A stretch of DNA of 64,000 nt, taken from positions 186,001 to 250,000 of the forward strand of contig NZ_CP031222.1 of NCBI RefSeq assembly GCF_003351745.1, written 5' to 3'. Source of the stretch: Aquirhabdus parva. Its GTDB lineage: Bacteria; Pseudomonadota; Gammaproteobacteria; Pseudomonadales; Moraxellaceae. Each line of letters opens with the position of its first letter. The stretch's first letter is position 1. Below, one piece after another: positions 17,867-27,157 of this stretch. The notes beneath the pieces are model-generated. The model was given only the letters and a program-made list of their open reading frames with translations. It did not search any database and had not been told where the DNA came from. A program made the translations under genes and the position numbers.

Positions 17867-19369
17867 TTATACGCCAGCCCGCTTTCTTAAAAACTGCATT
17901 AGGAGTGGGACTGGACGGCCAGTTGATCCTTTATTTGCACCGCTAGTGTTCGCAGTTCCCGCGATATCCAAATGCGCCCAGCGGTATTGCTTGGTATAAC
18001 GCCACAAGAAACATGCTGCGGTAGTTGCGCCTGCAGTGCGTCCACCGATATTGGCCATGTCTGCTACAGGGGAGTCAAGTAATTCTTGATAATCCTCAAG
18101 CAATGGCAAGCGCCATGCTCGGTCATGAACTTCCAGACCCGCTTGTAGTATTTCAGCAACTAACTCTTCATCGGCACTGAACAAGCCCGAGACGATCTCA
18201 CCCAGTGCAACGACACAAGCGCCAGTCAGAGTTGCCATATCGATAACGATTTCTGGATTGAAGCGCTCAATGTAGGTCAGGGTATCGCACAGTACTAAAC
18301 GGCCTTCAGCGTCGGTATTCAAAATTTCAATTGTTTGGCCGCTCATGGAGGTCACGATGTCACCAGGACGGGTTGCACGACCAGATGGCATATTCTCCGC
18401 ACAGGCCAATGCACCAACGACATTAATCGGAAGTTTAGCGACACAAACTGCGCGAATGATCCCCAGTACGGATGCTGCGCCGCTCATATCAAACTTCATA
18501 TCTTCCATGCCGGGACCGGGTTTTAGCGAAATACCGCCTGTATCAAAAGTTACGCCTTTTCCAACTAAAACAACAGGCTTACTGTCATCTTTTTTACCAT
18601 TATATTCAAGAGTAACGAGTCGACCCGGACGCTCAGAACCTTTGGACACTGCTAGAAACGAGTGCATGCCTAACTCAGCCATCTGTGCTTCATCTAGAAC
18701 CGAGGTCTTGAGCACGTCTGGAAATTCAGCAGCTAATGCAATCGCTTGATCTGCAAGGTATTCTGGGAAGCAGATATTGCCAGGTTGGTTAGCCAAATTG
18801 CGGGTAAAGCTTTGCCCGATATGAACTGCATTGACTAAGTTGATCCGCGCTTGCAGAGCATCGGCTTGAGCCGATTGCAGCGTAATGCTTTTCAGTTTAT
18901 TGGTTGATTTTTTACTTTTATAAACATCGAATTGATAGGCTTTGTTGGCGAGTGCAAGAGCGAAAGGCTCAATCGCAGCATCCGGTAGGCTATCAATGGC
19001 AATAACAGCATGGGGCGTACGTTCTGCGAGCGCTTTAATGATACTTGCGGCTAGCTTCTGCGCTTGACCTGCGTTTAATTCATTGATGGTGCCAGCACCA
19101 ACAATCAGTATTTGTTCAAATCCATCTTGCTCTGCTTGATACAATGGCAGAGTTTCACCCAGTTTTGCAGAGAAACCTGCACGACTTGCACTGGCCTGAA
19201 TGGCTTGTTGTGCGCTGGCCGATAGGGTGGTTGGCAAGCCTGAAAGCGCGTCACTATCGAGTAAAATAACCAAGACATCTTCAGATGAGGCGGTAACCTG
19301 AGCGGTTGTCAGTAGGGAGAGTGCAGAACTTAAAAGCGGAGAGTCTTGAGTGTGAGTAGCGGATGGCAT
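17867..19369 (-). CDS. pepA: Leucyl aminopeptidase (cytosol aminopeptidase PepA)
   Basis: M17 aminopeptidase, 500 residues. The N-terminal macro-like domain is variable; the catalytic domain shows [16 protein letters not shown] (metal-binding Lys and Asp), [13 protein letters not shown], the signature [10 protein letters not shown] and the C-terminal [10 protein letters not shown]. It removes N-terminal residues from peptides; in E. coli PepA also binds DNA in Xer recombination and carAB control. Start at the ATG at 19369. First gene of a pepA-holC-hypothetical operon, divergent from lptFG. Confidence 0.95.
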   Translation of the reverse strand: MPSATHTQDSPLLSSALSLLTTAQVTASSEDVLVILLDSDALSGLPTTLSASAQQAIQASASRAGFSAKLGETLPLYQAEQDGFEQILIVGAGTINELNAGQAQKLAASIIKALAERTPHAVIAIDSLPDAAIEPFALALANKAYQFDVYKSKKSTNKLKSITLQSAQADALQARINLVNAVHIGQSFTRNLANQPGNICFPEYLADQAIALAAEFPDVLKTSVLDEAQMAELGMHSFLAVSKGSERPGRLVTLEYNGKKDDSKPVVLVGKGVTFDTGGISLKPGPGMEDMKFDMSGAASVLGIIRAVCVAKLPINVVGALACAENMPSGRATRPGDIVTSMSGQTIEILNTDAEGRLVLCDTLTYIERFNPEIVIDMATLTGACVVALGEIVSGLFSADEELVAEILQAGLEVHDRAWRLPLLEDYQELLDSPVADMANIGGRTAGATTAACFLWRYTKQYRWAHLDIAGTANTSGANKGSTGRPVPLLMQFLRKRAGV

Positions 19370-19718
19370 GAGTCGTGGTGTCCAATGAGTTTAACAGGCT
19401 TAACGATATTGAGAGTTTGGTGCTGCAAAATGCTTTGCAACTTATCCCTCATTAAAACATTGTCACTCCTTGATGAACAGTAGTTAGATTGTGATTTAAG
19501 CATGATATTGTTGTATTTGCGCACAACTGAATGGTTCAATCTCTGCTCTTCTACAGCAGTGTCAAGTGCCATGTTTTGGGCAACGAGAATGTAGTTTCTC
19601 TGTGAAGGATTGTCCGCAATCAGGTACACTGTATTTCAACGATATTCTAATGACCGACTAAACGCCTTTTTAGGCTGTTTTTGGACTCCAATATGCGCTT
19701 TCTTACGGATCATACATT
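19370..19718. other. Divergent spacer between pepA and lptF
   Basis: 349 bases without a credible gene. It should contain promoters for both operons, but no good -35/-10 pair stands out. A short GCCT-TTTT-AGGC hairpin followed by T residues lies at about 19666-19685, just upstream of lptF; too weak to call a terminator. Confidence 0.45.
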
Positions 19719-20858
19719 GTGATTATTAGCCGTTATTTGCTGCGCCAAGTGGCGACAACGACACTGGTGGTCACCAGTTTTTTAGCGTTCATCATGATCG
19801 GCGGACGGCTTATTAAATACTTTGGTATTGCCGCTCAAGGTCGACTCGATGTCAGTGCTTTGCTCTGGCTGGTTGCTTACCGCATGCCTGATTTCTTGAC
19901 GTTGATCTTACCTCTTGGCTTTTTTACAGGGCTGATGCTGGTCTTTGGTCGCCTCTATGTGGACCACGAAATGGCGGTATTGAATGCTAGTGGGGTGAGC
20001 CGGGATAGTCTGGCTCTCAGGCTATGGCCTTTGGCTGTTCTGCTGATTGTGGTTGAAGCAGGCTTAACCCTTTATGCGGCGCCGTGGGGATTTCAGCGAT
20101 CTGAAAAAGTACTCGCCGAACAGTCGGCTAAGAAAGGCTTTGATCTTGTGAGTCCCGGACGCTTTATTAACTCAGGGACGTATACGTTTTATGCGGATGG
20201 GCAGTCTAAAGATCGCACTACTTTATTGAATGTCTTTGTGCATCAGGATGCTGCTAATGGTTCGGATGTGATCATTGTGGCGAAAGAAGCTGTACGCCTG
20301 ATTGATCCTACGCGATTAAATACGATCGTAGAGCTACATAATGGTCGACGCTATGAGCTTAAAGCAGGTCAGCTTAAGTACTCTGAAGCACAGTTTGCCA
20401 CGTACCGTTTACATTTGAATGATCCACAAGCAGCTGAAGCGGTTGCGATGTCCAATGAGTCGATGTCGACAGAGGATCTCTTGGCGCGTCCTAACGATGC
20501 AAAGGCACAAAGTGAGCTGGGTTGGCGCCTGACGATGCCTGTGATGATTATTCTAGCGGTTATTTTGTCTTTGCCTCTATCTCAAGTGAATCCGCGTCAA
20601 GGGCGATATTTACGCTTATTCCCTGCATTATTGGTTTTTGTAGCATTGGTCATTGGCGTGCTTGCGCTCAAATTGAGAATTGGGAAGGGGACCTTATCTG
20701 TCTGGTGGTATGCCGGACTGGTCTTTTTCTACCTGTCCTTTGCCATGATATTGGCGCGTAAACAGCGTTTAACGGCGCGCTTGAGTGGTAAAACACCGCA
20801 CCATCCGCATGGAGGGAATGGTCCAACGAATATGCCGCATGTGGGAGAGTTATCATGA
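19719..20858 (+). CDS. lptF: LPS export ABC transporter permease LptF
   Basis: Inner-membrane permease of the LptB2FGC complex that extracts LPS. 379 residues from a GTG at 19719. Three N-terminal membrane helices, with the coupling segment YRMPDFLTLILPLGFFTGLMLVFGRLYVDHEMAVLNASGVSR typical of LptF, a periplasmic beta-jellyroll domain (about 130-260), then three C-terminal helices beginning ELGWRLTMPVMIILAVILSLPLSQVNPRQGRY. A His-rich C-terminal tail follows. Overlaps lptG by 4 bases. Confidence 0.95.
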   Translation: MIISRYLLRQVATTTLVVTSFLAFIMIGGRLIKYFGIAAQGRLDVSALLWLVAYRMPDFLTLILPLGFFTGLMLVFGRLYVDHEMAVLNASGVSRDSLALRLWPLAVLLIVVEAGLTLYAAPWGFQRSEKVLAEQSAKKGFDLVSPGRFINSGTYTFYADGQSKDRTTLLNVFVHQDAANGSDVIIVAKEAVRLIDPTRLNTIVELHNGRRYELKAGQLKYSEAQFATYRLHLNDPQAAEAVAMSNESMSTEDLLARPNDAKAQSELGWRLTMPVMIILAVILSLPLSQVNPRQGRYLRLFPALLVFVALVIGVLALKLRIGKGTLSVWWYAGLVFFYLSFAMILARKQRLTARLSGKTPHHPHGGNGPTNMPHVGELS

Positions 20859-21910
20859 TTATGCGTCGTCATGTCATTCGAGTAACTTTTTCAGCAATGA
20901 TCGGTGTTGTGCTGATTCTGTTGATTGTGCAGATGTTGTTCGTCTTTTTGGGTCAGATGAGTGATCTTAAAGATACCTATCGCATCGGATCTGCACTGCG
21001 CTATGTACTTTTGCAAACGCCGGGTAATTTTTATAGCGTGCTGCCGATAGGCGCCTTGATTGGTGCTGTTGTTGGCTTGGGTTCGCTGGCATCCAGTAGT
21101 GAATTGATCGTAATGCGCGCATCCGGTGTGAGTGTCTGGCGCATCGTGGGTTGGGTGCTCCGTCCAGCTCTGATTCTGGGTTTAGTCGCATTTGCAGCAA
21201 GTCAATGGATCATTCCGCCAGCGACTCAGAAAGCAGAATTGATTCGTAGTGGTGTCGCTAAAGACTCGGGTGTACATGGCTACTGGCATAAAGAAGGTCA
21301 AGAATACGCTTTCATTTCTTATGCGAATGAAAAAGGGGCATTAGGTGTTGTTAAGGCATTTCATTTTAATGATGACCAACGCTTACTGGATAGCTGGCAG
21401 GCACCATCAGGCCAGTTTCAAGGGAATCAGATTTGGATACTCAACGATGTGTCCAATGCCAAAATTCAGCCCACGGGTCAAAGTTTCCCCATCCATGCAG
21501 CGAGCCAAATTTGGTCGGTGAATCTGAAACCCAAGTTGCTGTCGGCAGCAACAGCTGATCCCGATGAGTTGTCTCCAAGCCAGTTATTTAAATATGGTCG
21601 CCTACTGTCTTCAGATAAAACGCCAGTGCCCAGTGAATACAAATTATCATTTTGGCAGAAGATATTGGCACCTTTAGGCTTGATGTCACTCGTGGTTCTC
21701 GCTTGTGCATTTGTTTTCGGGTCTTTACGGAATCGATCAATGGGCTTTCGAATCGTGATTGCGCTGCTGGTTGGATTAGGCTTCCGTTATCTGCAAGATT
21801 TTATTGGCTATGTGGGCTTGGTTGCTGGCGGTTGGACGATTTTGTATGTGTTGATGCCGATATTGGCAGTCTTTGCCTTGGGCGGTTATTTTCTAAAGCG
21901 AGCACGCTAA
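20855..21910 (+). CDS. lptG: LPS export ABC transporter permease LptG
   Basis: Second permease of the LPS extractor, 351 residues, starting within the lptF stop (ATGA overlap, translational coupling). Features: LQTPGNFYSVLPIGALIGAVVGLGSLASSSELIVMRASGVS coupling region, a jellyroll domain (about 130-270), and C-terminal helices with PLGLMSLVVLACAFVFGSLRNRSMGFR. lptF-lptG pairing is conserved in gammaproteobacteria. Confidence 0.95.
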   Translation: MIMRRHVIRVTFSAMIGVVLILLIVQMLFVFLGQMSDLKDTYRIGSALRYVLLQTPGNFYSVLPIGALIGAVVGLGSLASSSELIVMRASGVSVWRIVGWVLRPALILGLVAFAASQWIIPPATQKAELIRSGVAKDSGVHGYWHKEGQEYAFISYANEKGALGVVKAFHFNDDQRLLDSWQAPSGQFQGNQIWILNDVSNAKIQPTGQSFPIHAASQIWSVNLKPKLLSAATADPDELSPSQLFKYGRLLSSDKTPVPSEYKLSFWQKILAPLGLMSLVVLACAFVFGSLRNRSMGFRIVIALLVGLGFRYLQDFIGYVGLVAGGWTILYVLMPILAVFALGGYFLKRAR

Positions 21911-21948
21911 GCTCGCCTTCACTTCATTTTTCATGAGATCGATGAAAG

Positions 21949-21967
21949 CTGACGTTATAAACGTCAG
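21949..21967. terminator. Possible convergent terminator between lptG and the methyltransferase gene
   Basis: Perfect 8-base arms CTGACGTT / AACGTCAG with a 3-base loop. On the plus strand it is followed by TCTTTCT, a weak U tract. It overlaps the stop codon of the minus-strand methyltransferase gene. Confidence 0.4.
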
Positions 21968-22563
21968 TCTTTCTGAGCCATCGTGATGGTGTAGGTTTTC
22001 CCTTGTTTGAGTTTATCCGAATTACCAAAGACTTCCTTGAACGTACGCTGCATAAATTCACGTAAACCATTGATCGTGACCACATAGAAACGACCGCCGC
22101 TATTCATTGCGTTATAGGCATCCAGTAAGTAGAGATAGTGCTGCTCTTTGCTGGCTTTGGCTGGCAGGTTTGACATGACGAGATCAAAGCGACGTTTGGG
22201 ATCAACATGACGAAAGCCATTGGAGAGTTGGACTTCGGTATTGCTCAGTTTATTATCCGCACAATTTTTCTTGGCATATTCAATTGCGACAAAATCTTTA
22301 TCAATGAGCAGATGCTGTCCTTCTGGGCATTCACGCGCAGCGGTCATGCCTAAAACCCCGTAACCACAACCCAAATCTATAGAGGAGTCAGCAGGGCGAA
22401 ACTCAATATGATCCAGCAGCATGAGCGAGCCTTCGTCCAGTTTTTCAGGTGAAAAGAGCCCCCACGTTGAGGTGAATTTCATCGGTTTACCCAGCACTGA
22501 CTCTTCAAAATGTAAATCTTGGCGCCAGCGCGTGTGCAAGCTATCGAGTTCTTGGCGATTCAT
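21964..22563 (-). CDS. Class I SAM-dependent methyltransferase, RsmC-like
   Basis: 199 residues with one Rossmann methyltransferase domain. Motif I is IDLGCGYGVLG (about residues 62-72), and the catalytic-type motif IV is MSNLPAKASKEQ, a variant of the NPP(F/Y) motif that marks N-methyltransferases of the RsmC/MTS group. It is half the length of RsmC, having only the catalytic half, as in the shorter YbiN/MTS-type relatives. Probable substrate is rRNA or another RNA; this is inferred. Single gene converging on lptG. Confidence 0.8.
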   Translation of the reverse strand: MNRQELDSLHTRWRQDLHFEESVLGKPMKFTSTWGLFSPEKLDEGSLMLLDHIEFRPADSSIDLGCGYGVLGMTAARECPEGQHLLIDKDFVAIEYAKKNCADNKLSNTEVQLSNGFRHVDPKRRFDLVMSNLPAKASKEQHYLYLLDAYNAMNSGGRFYVVTINGLREFMQRTFKEVFGNSDKLKQGKTYTITMAQKD

Positions 22564-22640
22564 GAGGATTTTTTCCGAGAATGGGTGAGTTCGGGCGCTA
22601 TGATAAACGATTTGTGGTTATTCGCGTCGGATGCATTATT

Positions 22641-22830
22641 TTACAGGCACAAAAAAGCCGCGCTGACTCTCATCCTGATGCGCGGCTTATTTGTTCTTAC
22701 GCCCTGTTTTGCACGTTTGTCATGCATCTCGCACAACGCACGGTATTCATCCCGAACCTTTTTTTTCTGTTTTGCGGCGAGGTTCTCCCCCTTGGCGATC
22801 CTTGCCGACTTCCTTGTGATGCCTGATCAT
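22641..22830 (-). pseudogene. Possible frameshifted small basic protein gene
   Basis: On the minus strand an ATG at 22830 opens a 27-codon frame (MIRHHKEVGKDRQ...). About 21 bases in, the adjacent frame continues without a stop for some 55 codons (SARIAKGENLAAKQKKK, then VRDEYRALCEMHDKRAKQG), ending at a TAA at 22641-22643, but that frame has no ATG, GTG or TTG start of its own. Joining the two by skipping one base gives a lysine/arginine-rich helical protein of about 60 residues that looks natural. It lies downstream of crc/xthA and runs into a terminator. It could be a single-base insertion, a sequencing error, or chance; I do not recognise the family with certainty. Confidence 0.3.
22651..22690 (-). 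terminator. Rho-independent terminator downstream of crc/xthA
   Basis: Arms AAGCCGCGC (22655-22663) and GCGCGGCTT (22680-22688), 9 perfect base pairs with a 16-base loop. Read on the minus strand it ends in a run of six T, so it terminates transcripts coming from crc/xthA. Confidence 0.8.
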
Positions 22831-22933
22831 AATCCAATTTTTGAGCAGGCTTCGATAGCCGCAAAGCACGTCAGTTTTTGTAAGCATTTGCGTACGTCGA
22901 CGCACTTTTATACCAGGCTTAAGGGAGTGTGCT

Positions 22934-23734
22934 TTAGTCTACAAGGTAGTCAATCACCACAGGGGAGTGGTCGCTAAAACGGGTGTCACGATAGATAAAG
23001 ACGTTTTTGATTTTATCGCGCCAATCTGCGGAAGCAATTTGATAGTCAATCCGCCACCCAACATTCTTAGCCCAAGCTTGTCCTCGGTTTGACCACCATG
23101 AATACTCTTCGGCATTTTTGTTGAGTTCACGGAAGGTGTCGATATAACCCAGTGCAAACACATCATCCATCCACGCGCGTTCATGGGGCAAACATCCTGA
23201 ATTACCGATGTTGCCTCTCCAGTTTTTTAGATCAATGTCTTTGTGAGTGATGTTGACATCGCTACAGACAATAATCGAGCGATTTTCTTGACGCCATGCC
23301 TCGAAAATCGGCAGCATTTTTGCAATAAATTCGTCTTTGCGTGCTTGTGCAATTTCAGAGCTAGAACCTGACGGAATGTACACCGAAGCCACATCAAATG
23401 TTTTACCATTGACCTCAAATGTGGCAATCGTACAGCGGCCTTCACTATCGCAGAGTTCAAACCCTAAACCATCTGTGATCTTGGTAATGGGCAAGCGACT
23501 GTAGATTGCTGTCCCTGCATAGCCCGCTTTTTCAGCAGGGAAGAGATGTGTGTGCCAAAGTGCAGGTTTGTGACTCTCTACCCATTGATGGGCATGTAGA
23601 CGACTTTCTTGCAGACAAATGATGTCGATATCGGATGCATCAAGCCATTCGATGAGACCTTTGCTTGCCGCGGCACGTAAACCGTTGGCATTCAGTGAAA
23701 CGATGCGGATTAAACCTGTTTCCTTTGCTATCAT
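22934..23734 (-). CDS. crc: Exodeoxyribonuclease III / catabolite repression control protein Crc family
   Basis: 266-residue EEP-fold protein. Its place beside pyrE matches crc in Pseudomonas and Acinetobacter, where Crc works with Hfq to block translation of catabolic mRNAs. Unlike Pseudomonas Crc, which has lost the nuclease residues, this protein keeps the ExoIII set: N17 (NANG), E43 (CLQESR), Y119 (SVYIPSG), D159 and N161 (CSDVNIT), D230 (WRIDYQ) and D255-H256 (FSDHSPV). It therefore could still be an apurinic endonuclease/3'-exonuclease (XthA), a regulator, or both. ATG at 23734. Divergent from pyrE, with a strong terminator further downstream. Confidence 0.85.
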   Translation of the reverse strand: MIAKETGLIRIVSLNANGLRAAASKGLIEWLDASDIDIICLQESRLHAHQWVESHKPALWHTHLFPAEKAGYAGTAIYSRLPITKITDGLGFELCDSEGRCTIATFEVNGKTFDVASVYIPSGSSSEIAQARKDEFIAKMLPIFEAWRQENRSIIVCSDVNITHKDIDLKNWRGNIGNSGCLPHERAWMDDVFALGYIDTFRELNKNAEEYSWWSNRGQAWAKNVGWRIDYQIASADWRDKIKNVFIYRDTRFSDHSPVVIDYLVD

Positions 23735-23830
23735 TGCGCTATCCTCAAACTTTTAATGACACGGCTCAATTAAAACGATTTGCCTAAACCTTATATGCCG
23801 AATATGTAGACTCTTTGGGAGAAGATCATC

Positions 23831-24544
23831 ATGTCACAGCAACCTTCACCGCAAAAATTTAGCGTACATGGACTGATTGAGCTTGCTCTTTCGCGTGGCG
23901 TACTTAAATTTGGAGAGTTTACCCTAAAGTCAGGTCGCGTGAGCCCATACTTTTTTAATGCAGGCTTACTCAATGATGGCGAAGCGCTGTCCTTGCTAGC
24001 CAGTGGTTATGCGCAAAAAATGATGGCAAGCGAAGATGTGGGCGTCTTGTTTGGCCCCGCCTATAAAGGCATCCCTCTTGTTGCGGCAACAGCCAGCGCG
24101 CTGTGGCATGAGCATGGGGTGAATGTACCTTGGGGCTTTAATCGTAAAGAAGTCAAAGATCACGGGGAAGGCGGCTTGTTGGTTGGTGCGCCTGTTGCGG
24201 GTCAACGCGTGTGGATTGTGGATGACGTGATTACCGCAGGTACGGCTATACGCGAAGTAATGAATGTATTAACGAAAGCGGGTGCAAAAGTGACTGGCGT
24301 TTTGGTTGCATTGGATCGTCAAGAGCGTGGGCAAGGTGAGCTATCAGCCATTCAAGAAATTGAACAGCAATATAATATTCCTGTTCAAGCGCTACTGACC
24401 ATGACCGATCTCATGAACTATTTGAAGAAAGAAAATCGTTTGGACGATCTTGCACGCATGCAGAATTATCGTGCTGAGTTTGGCATCCAGAGCAAGTCGG
24501 TTGATTCTTTGCAACGCGGCTTGTTTGATGAGGCAGCGTTCTAA
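23831..24544 (+). CDS. pyrE: Orotate phosphoribosyltransferase
   Basis: Makes OMP from orotate and PRPP in pyrimidine synthesis. 237 residues. Conserved: [17 protein letters not shown] near the N-terminus, [21 protein letters not shown] (the flexible catalytic loop), and the PRPP-binding loop [16 protein letters not shown] (around residue 128-143). The ribosome site GGGAGAAG lies before the ATG. Divergent from crc/xthA, spaced 96 bases. Confidence 0.95.
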   Translation: MSQQPSPQKFSVHGLIELALSRGVLKFGEFTLKSGRVSPYFFNAGLLNDGEALSLLASGYAQKMMASEDVGVLFGPAYKGIPLVAATASALWHEHGVNVPWGFNRKEVKDHGEGGLLVGAPVAGQRVWIVDDVITAGTAIREVMNVLTKAGAKVTGVLVALDRQERGQGELSAIQEIEQQYNIPVQALLTMTDLMNYLKKENRLDDLARMQNYRAEFGIQSKSVDSLQRGLFDEAAF

Positions 24545-24577
24545 GTTAATGTTCTCGTGCCCATGAGTCTCTTTCTT

Positions 24578-24603
24578 CCTCCCTTTTTAATTAAAGAGGG
24601 AGG
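24578..24603 (+). terminator. Hairpin between pyrE and gshB
   Basis: An 11-base stem (CCTCCCT plus following T residues against AAAGAGGGAGG) with an AATT loop. The downstream side has only a poor U tract. It may be a weak terminator or attenuator of pyrE transcription, or a fold that affects gshB expression. Confidence 0.4.
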
Positions 24604-24644
24604 TCTACTTCTATAAAACTATGTCGATCAAAGGCTGCACCACT

Positions 24645-25586
24645 ATGCGCGTTCTTGTTGTGATGGATCCCATTGAAAAAATTAACATCAAAAAAGATAC
24701 CACTTTAGCGATGCTGTGGGCGGCCAAGCGCCGTGGACATACGTTGGGCTATGTGTTGCAAAGTGACTTATTTATCAATAACGGTAAAGCTTTTGGTTTG
24801 GTGAAACCCTTGGATGTCTTTGAGGACACGAAAGATTTCTTTACGTTGGGTGAAACCGTAAAAGAGTCTCTTGCCAGTTATGACGTGATTTTGATGCGCA
24901 AAGACCCACCTTTTGACATGAATTTTGTCTATACCACTTATATTCTAGAGCAAGCCGAGCGTGAAGGGGTGTGGGTGGTGAATCGTCCGCAAAGTTTGCG
25001 TGACTGCAATGAAAAGCTGTTTGCAACGCAGTTTCCTGACTTGATGGTGCCTACGCTGGTGACGTCTCAGCAGTCGCTGATTCGCGAATTTTTGGCGGAG
25101 CATGGCGATATTATCGTGAAGCCTTTGGATGGCATGGGTGGCTCGGGGATCTTTCGTTTGCAAACTGGTGTACCGAATGTCGGTTCGACCTTGGAAATGC
25201 TGACTAATCTAGGTCAGTTTCCCATCATGGCGCAGAAATATATTCCTGAAATTGTCGATGGGGATAAACGCATTCTACTGATTAATGGCGAGCCTGTGCC
25301 GTATTGCCTTGCCCGGATTCCACAAAATGGCGAAGTGCGTGGTAATTTGGCGGCTGGTGGGCGTGGAGAGGCGCGACCACTGACTGAAAAAGATCGTGCG
25401 ATCGCAGCGAAAGTCGGTCCTGTACTGCGTGAGAAAGGGTTGATTTTTGTTGGTTTGGATGTGATCGGTGAGTATGTTACCGAGATCAATGTCACGAGTC
25501 CGACCTGTGTCCGTGAGATTGATGCCGCTTATGGCACATTGATTGCGGATGATTTGTTTAAGGTGTTGGAAGCGGGGCGTTCGTAA
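24645..25586 (+). CDS. gshB: Glutathione synthase
   Basis: ATP-grasp ligase joining gamma-glutamylcysteine and glycine. 313 residues from the ATG at 24645 (MRVLVVMDPIEKINIKKDTT), the start matching E. coli GshB; an in-frame ATG at 24621 would add eight unconserved residues. Motifs: VMDPIxxINIxKD, VNRPQSLRDCNEKL, KPLDGMGGSGIFR (ATP lid), PEIVDGDKRILLINGEPVPY, NLAAGGRGEARPLT and ITEINVTSPTC-type end (YVTEINVTSPTCVREI). Full length. Confidence 0.95.
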   Translation: MRVLVVMDPIEKINIKKDTTLAMLWAAKRRGHTLGYVLQSDLFINNGKAFGLVKPLDVFEDTKDFFTLGETVKESLASYDVILMRKDPPFDMNFVYTTYILEQAEREGVWVVNRPQSLRDCNEKLFATQFPDLMVPTLVTSQQSLIREFLAEHGDIIVKPLDGMGGSGIFRLQTGVPNVGSTLEMLTNLGQFPIMAQKYIPEIVDGDKRILLINGEPVPYCLARIPQNGEVRGNLAAGGRGEARPLTEKDRAIAAKVGPVLREKGLIFVGLDVIGEYVTEINVTSPTCVREIDAAYGTLIADDLFKVLEAGRS

Positions 25587-25686
25587 GACGGTTTTCGACT
25601 TGTGAAATAAATCTCCCAACACTCGTGTTTACGCTACTGTGGAAGCGATTGTTGGGTCTATAAAATCTCTTAGCTGATAATTGAAC

Positions 25687-26016
25687 CTAACTCTTTGGTG
25701 CGAAAATAATAATACACGCCCCTAGTATCGTAACTACACAACCCGTTATATCCCAAACTGTGGGGCGTACCCCATCCACTGCCCAAAGCCATAAGATGGC
25801 GACACCAATATAAATGCCTCCGTAGGCAGCATAGACACGACCTGCAGCAGCAGGATGCAACGTCAGTAGCCATGCAAAGGCGGCTAATGCAAATGCAGCC
25901 GGAATCAATAACCAAGGGCTTTTGCCTTGCGTCAACCACAAATAAGGCAAATAGCAGCCAATGATTTCGACCACAGCGGTGATGGCGAAGAGAAATATGG
26001 CTTTAAGTTCGATCAA
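25687..26016 (-). CDS. YnfA family inner-membrane protein (UPF0060)
   Basis: 109 residues, four hydrophobic helices, related to the small multidrug resistance (SMR) superfamily. Family signatures: [16 protein letters not shown] in helix 1 and [34 protein letters not shown] in the second half, nearly invariant in YnfA proteins. The start is a TTG at 26016 (no ATG or GTG fits), with a weak TAATGGA site upstream. Some YnfA proteins export toxic compounds; substrate here unknown. Confidence 0.92.
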   Translation of the reverse strand: MIELKAIFLFAITAVVEIIGCYLPYLWLTQGKSPWLLIPAAFALAAFAWLLTLHPAAAGRVYAAYGGIYIGVAILWLWAVDGVRPTVWDITGCVVTILGACIIIFAPKS

Positions 26017-26061
26017 GAGAGAAATTCCATTATCAGTAAATGGTGATATCTCAAGAATAAG

Positions 26062-26604
26062 CTAAAAATGACTGTTGGGCTCTGTTAAAAATTCAATTTC
26101 TTCAGGGGTGGAAACGCGTCCTAGCACGGCATTGCGATGAGGATAGCGTCCAAAACGGTCAATGATCGCTTTATGCTTATATTCAAACGCTAGGTTCCCT
26201 GCGATACCGAGAGCGGTATAAAGTCGCACAGCCTCAATGTGAATGGTGCGAGATTCGCTATGCATAAACGGTAGGTATAAAAAGACCCGCTGTTCAGGAG
26301 GAAGCTGTTGATCAAGCCCAAGAGCAATCGCCTCTTGCGCAAGGACCAATGCCATAGGGTCAGCAGCAAATTGACGCGGATCATCACGAAACAGATTTCT
26401 CGAGAACTGATCAATCACAATAATTTCAGCCAGCCGTCCTTGCGCGCCGACTTTACGCCAAGCAGACAGCTCACAGGCAATGGCTTGCCTGTGAACATCT
26501 ACAAATCGACGACGAATAGTCTCATCAAAGGCAAGATCCTTCGTAAACCACTGTTCGGGTGTGGACTCTGTAAACCAAAACGAAAGGATGTCTTGATAAT
26601 TCAT
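26062..26604 (-). CDS. DUF924 family protein
   Basis: 180 residues from the ATG at 26604, chosen because GGAAG lies just before it; an ATG at 26616 is possible. Start MNYQDILSFWF fits the family (D-x-L-x-FWF). Other family marks: WFTKDLAFDETIRRRF, the LAEIIVIDQFSRNLFRDDPRQFAADP core, LYLPFMHSE and a C-terminal FGRYPHRNAVLGR. Soluble, helical, TPR-like fold; function not established. It lies in the same direction as the DUF1993 gene upstream, with a 50-base gap. Confidence 0.9.
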   Translation of the reverse strand: MNYQDILSFWFTESTPEQWFTKDLAFDETIRRRFVDVHRQAIACELSAWRKVGAQGRLAEIIVIDQFSRNLFRDDPRQFAADPMALVLAQEAIALGLDQQLPPEQRVFLYLPFMHSESRTIHIEAVRLYTALGIAGNLAFEYKHKAIIDRFGRYPHRNAVLGRVSTPEEIEFLTEPNSHF

Positions 26605-26653
26605 GATGGCTTCCATTATTGCGGGGAGTTAATCGCCGAGATGTGGTGGTTAA

Positions 26654-27157
26654 TTAACCTAAAAAGTCACGTTTTCCCAAGGTCACACCTTGATGGCGGA
26701 GTAAGTCATAAGCAGTTGTGGTGTGAAAAATAAAATTAGGCAGTACCCACTGCGTCAAATAGTTTTGACCTGTAAAATCAACGAGGAGGCCTGGGCCGAG
26801 AGGGATTTTTAACGCGCGGGTTTCTGCACCTTCAAAAGCACTTTCTGGGATGCTCTCTAAAAATGCAATGGTTTTGACAATGCGTTCCTGAAGTTCGGGA
26901 ATGGTGGTTTCAACATCTTCAAATACGGGTGCATCAATGGCGGCTAAACGCGCTGCGCCTTTCTTGACGGTATCGGTTGCCATTTGAACTTGACGGGTCA
27001 GGGGAAACATATCGGGTGCGAAACGAGCATTCAATAATGAGTTAGGATCGATACTATTTTCTGCGGCATAGCTTGCGGCTTTACTCAGGATTTTAGATTG
27101 ATTATTAAGCAAGTGCTTTGCCATTGGAATCAATGCACTATAAATGGTAAATGACAT
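26654..27157 (-). CDS. DUF1993 family protein
   Basis: 167 residues. Family features: an N-terminal LIPMAKHLLNNQSKILSKA helix, LLNARFAPDMFPLTRQVQMATDTVKKGAARLA, and FHTTTAYDLLRHQGVTLGKRDFLG at the C-terminus. The fold is a DinB-like four-helix bundle, with histidines placed as in metal-binding relatives (H14, H143). Biochemical role unknown. Starts divergent from the murG cluster. Confidence 0.9.
   Translation of the reverse strand: MSFTIYSALIPMAKHLLNNQSKILSKAASYAAENSIDPNSLLNARFAPDMFPLTRQVQMATDTVKKGAARLAAIDAPVFEDVETTIPELQERIVKTIAFLESIPESAFEGAETRALKIPLGPGLLVDFTGQNYLTQWVLPNFIFHTTTAYDLLRHQGVTLGKRDFLG

Larger units (their letters stand above)
22564..22933. other. Spacer between crc/xthA and the methyltransferase gene
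   Basis: 370 bases without an intact gene. It contains a minus-strand hairpin terminator (22651-22690) and, just before it, a possible frameshifted gene for a small basic protein (22641-22830). The rest shows nothing I can name. Confidence 0.5.

Noticed and set aside
22519-22977. 152-residue plus-strand open frame across the crc/xthA-methyltransferase spacer
   Set aside because: Overlaps the ends of two real genes and reads through the terminator hairpin; Phe/Cys-rich, no ribosome site.
25615-25656. Hairpin CCCAACA ... TGTTGGG between gshB and the YnfA gene as a terminator
   Set aside because: Long interrupted loop and no proper U tract on either strand; too weak to call.
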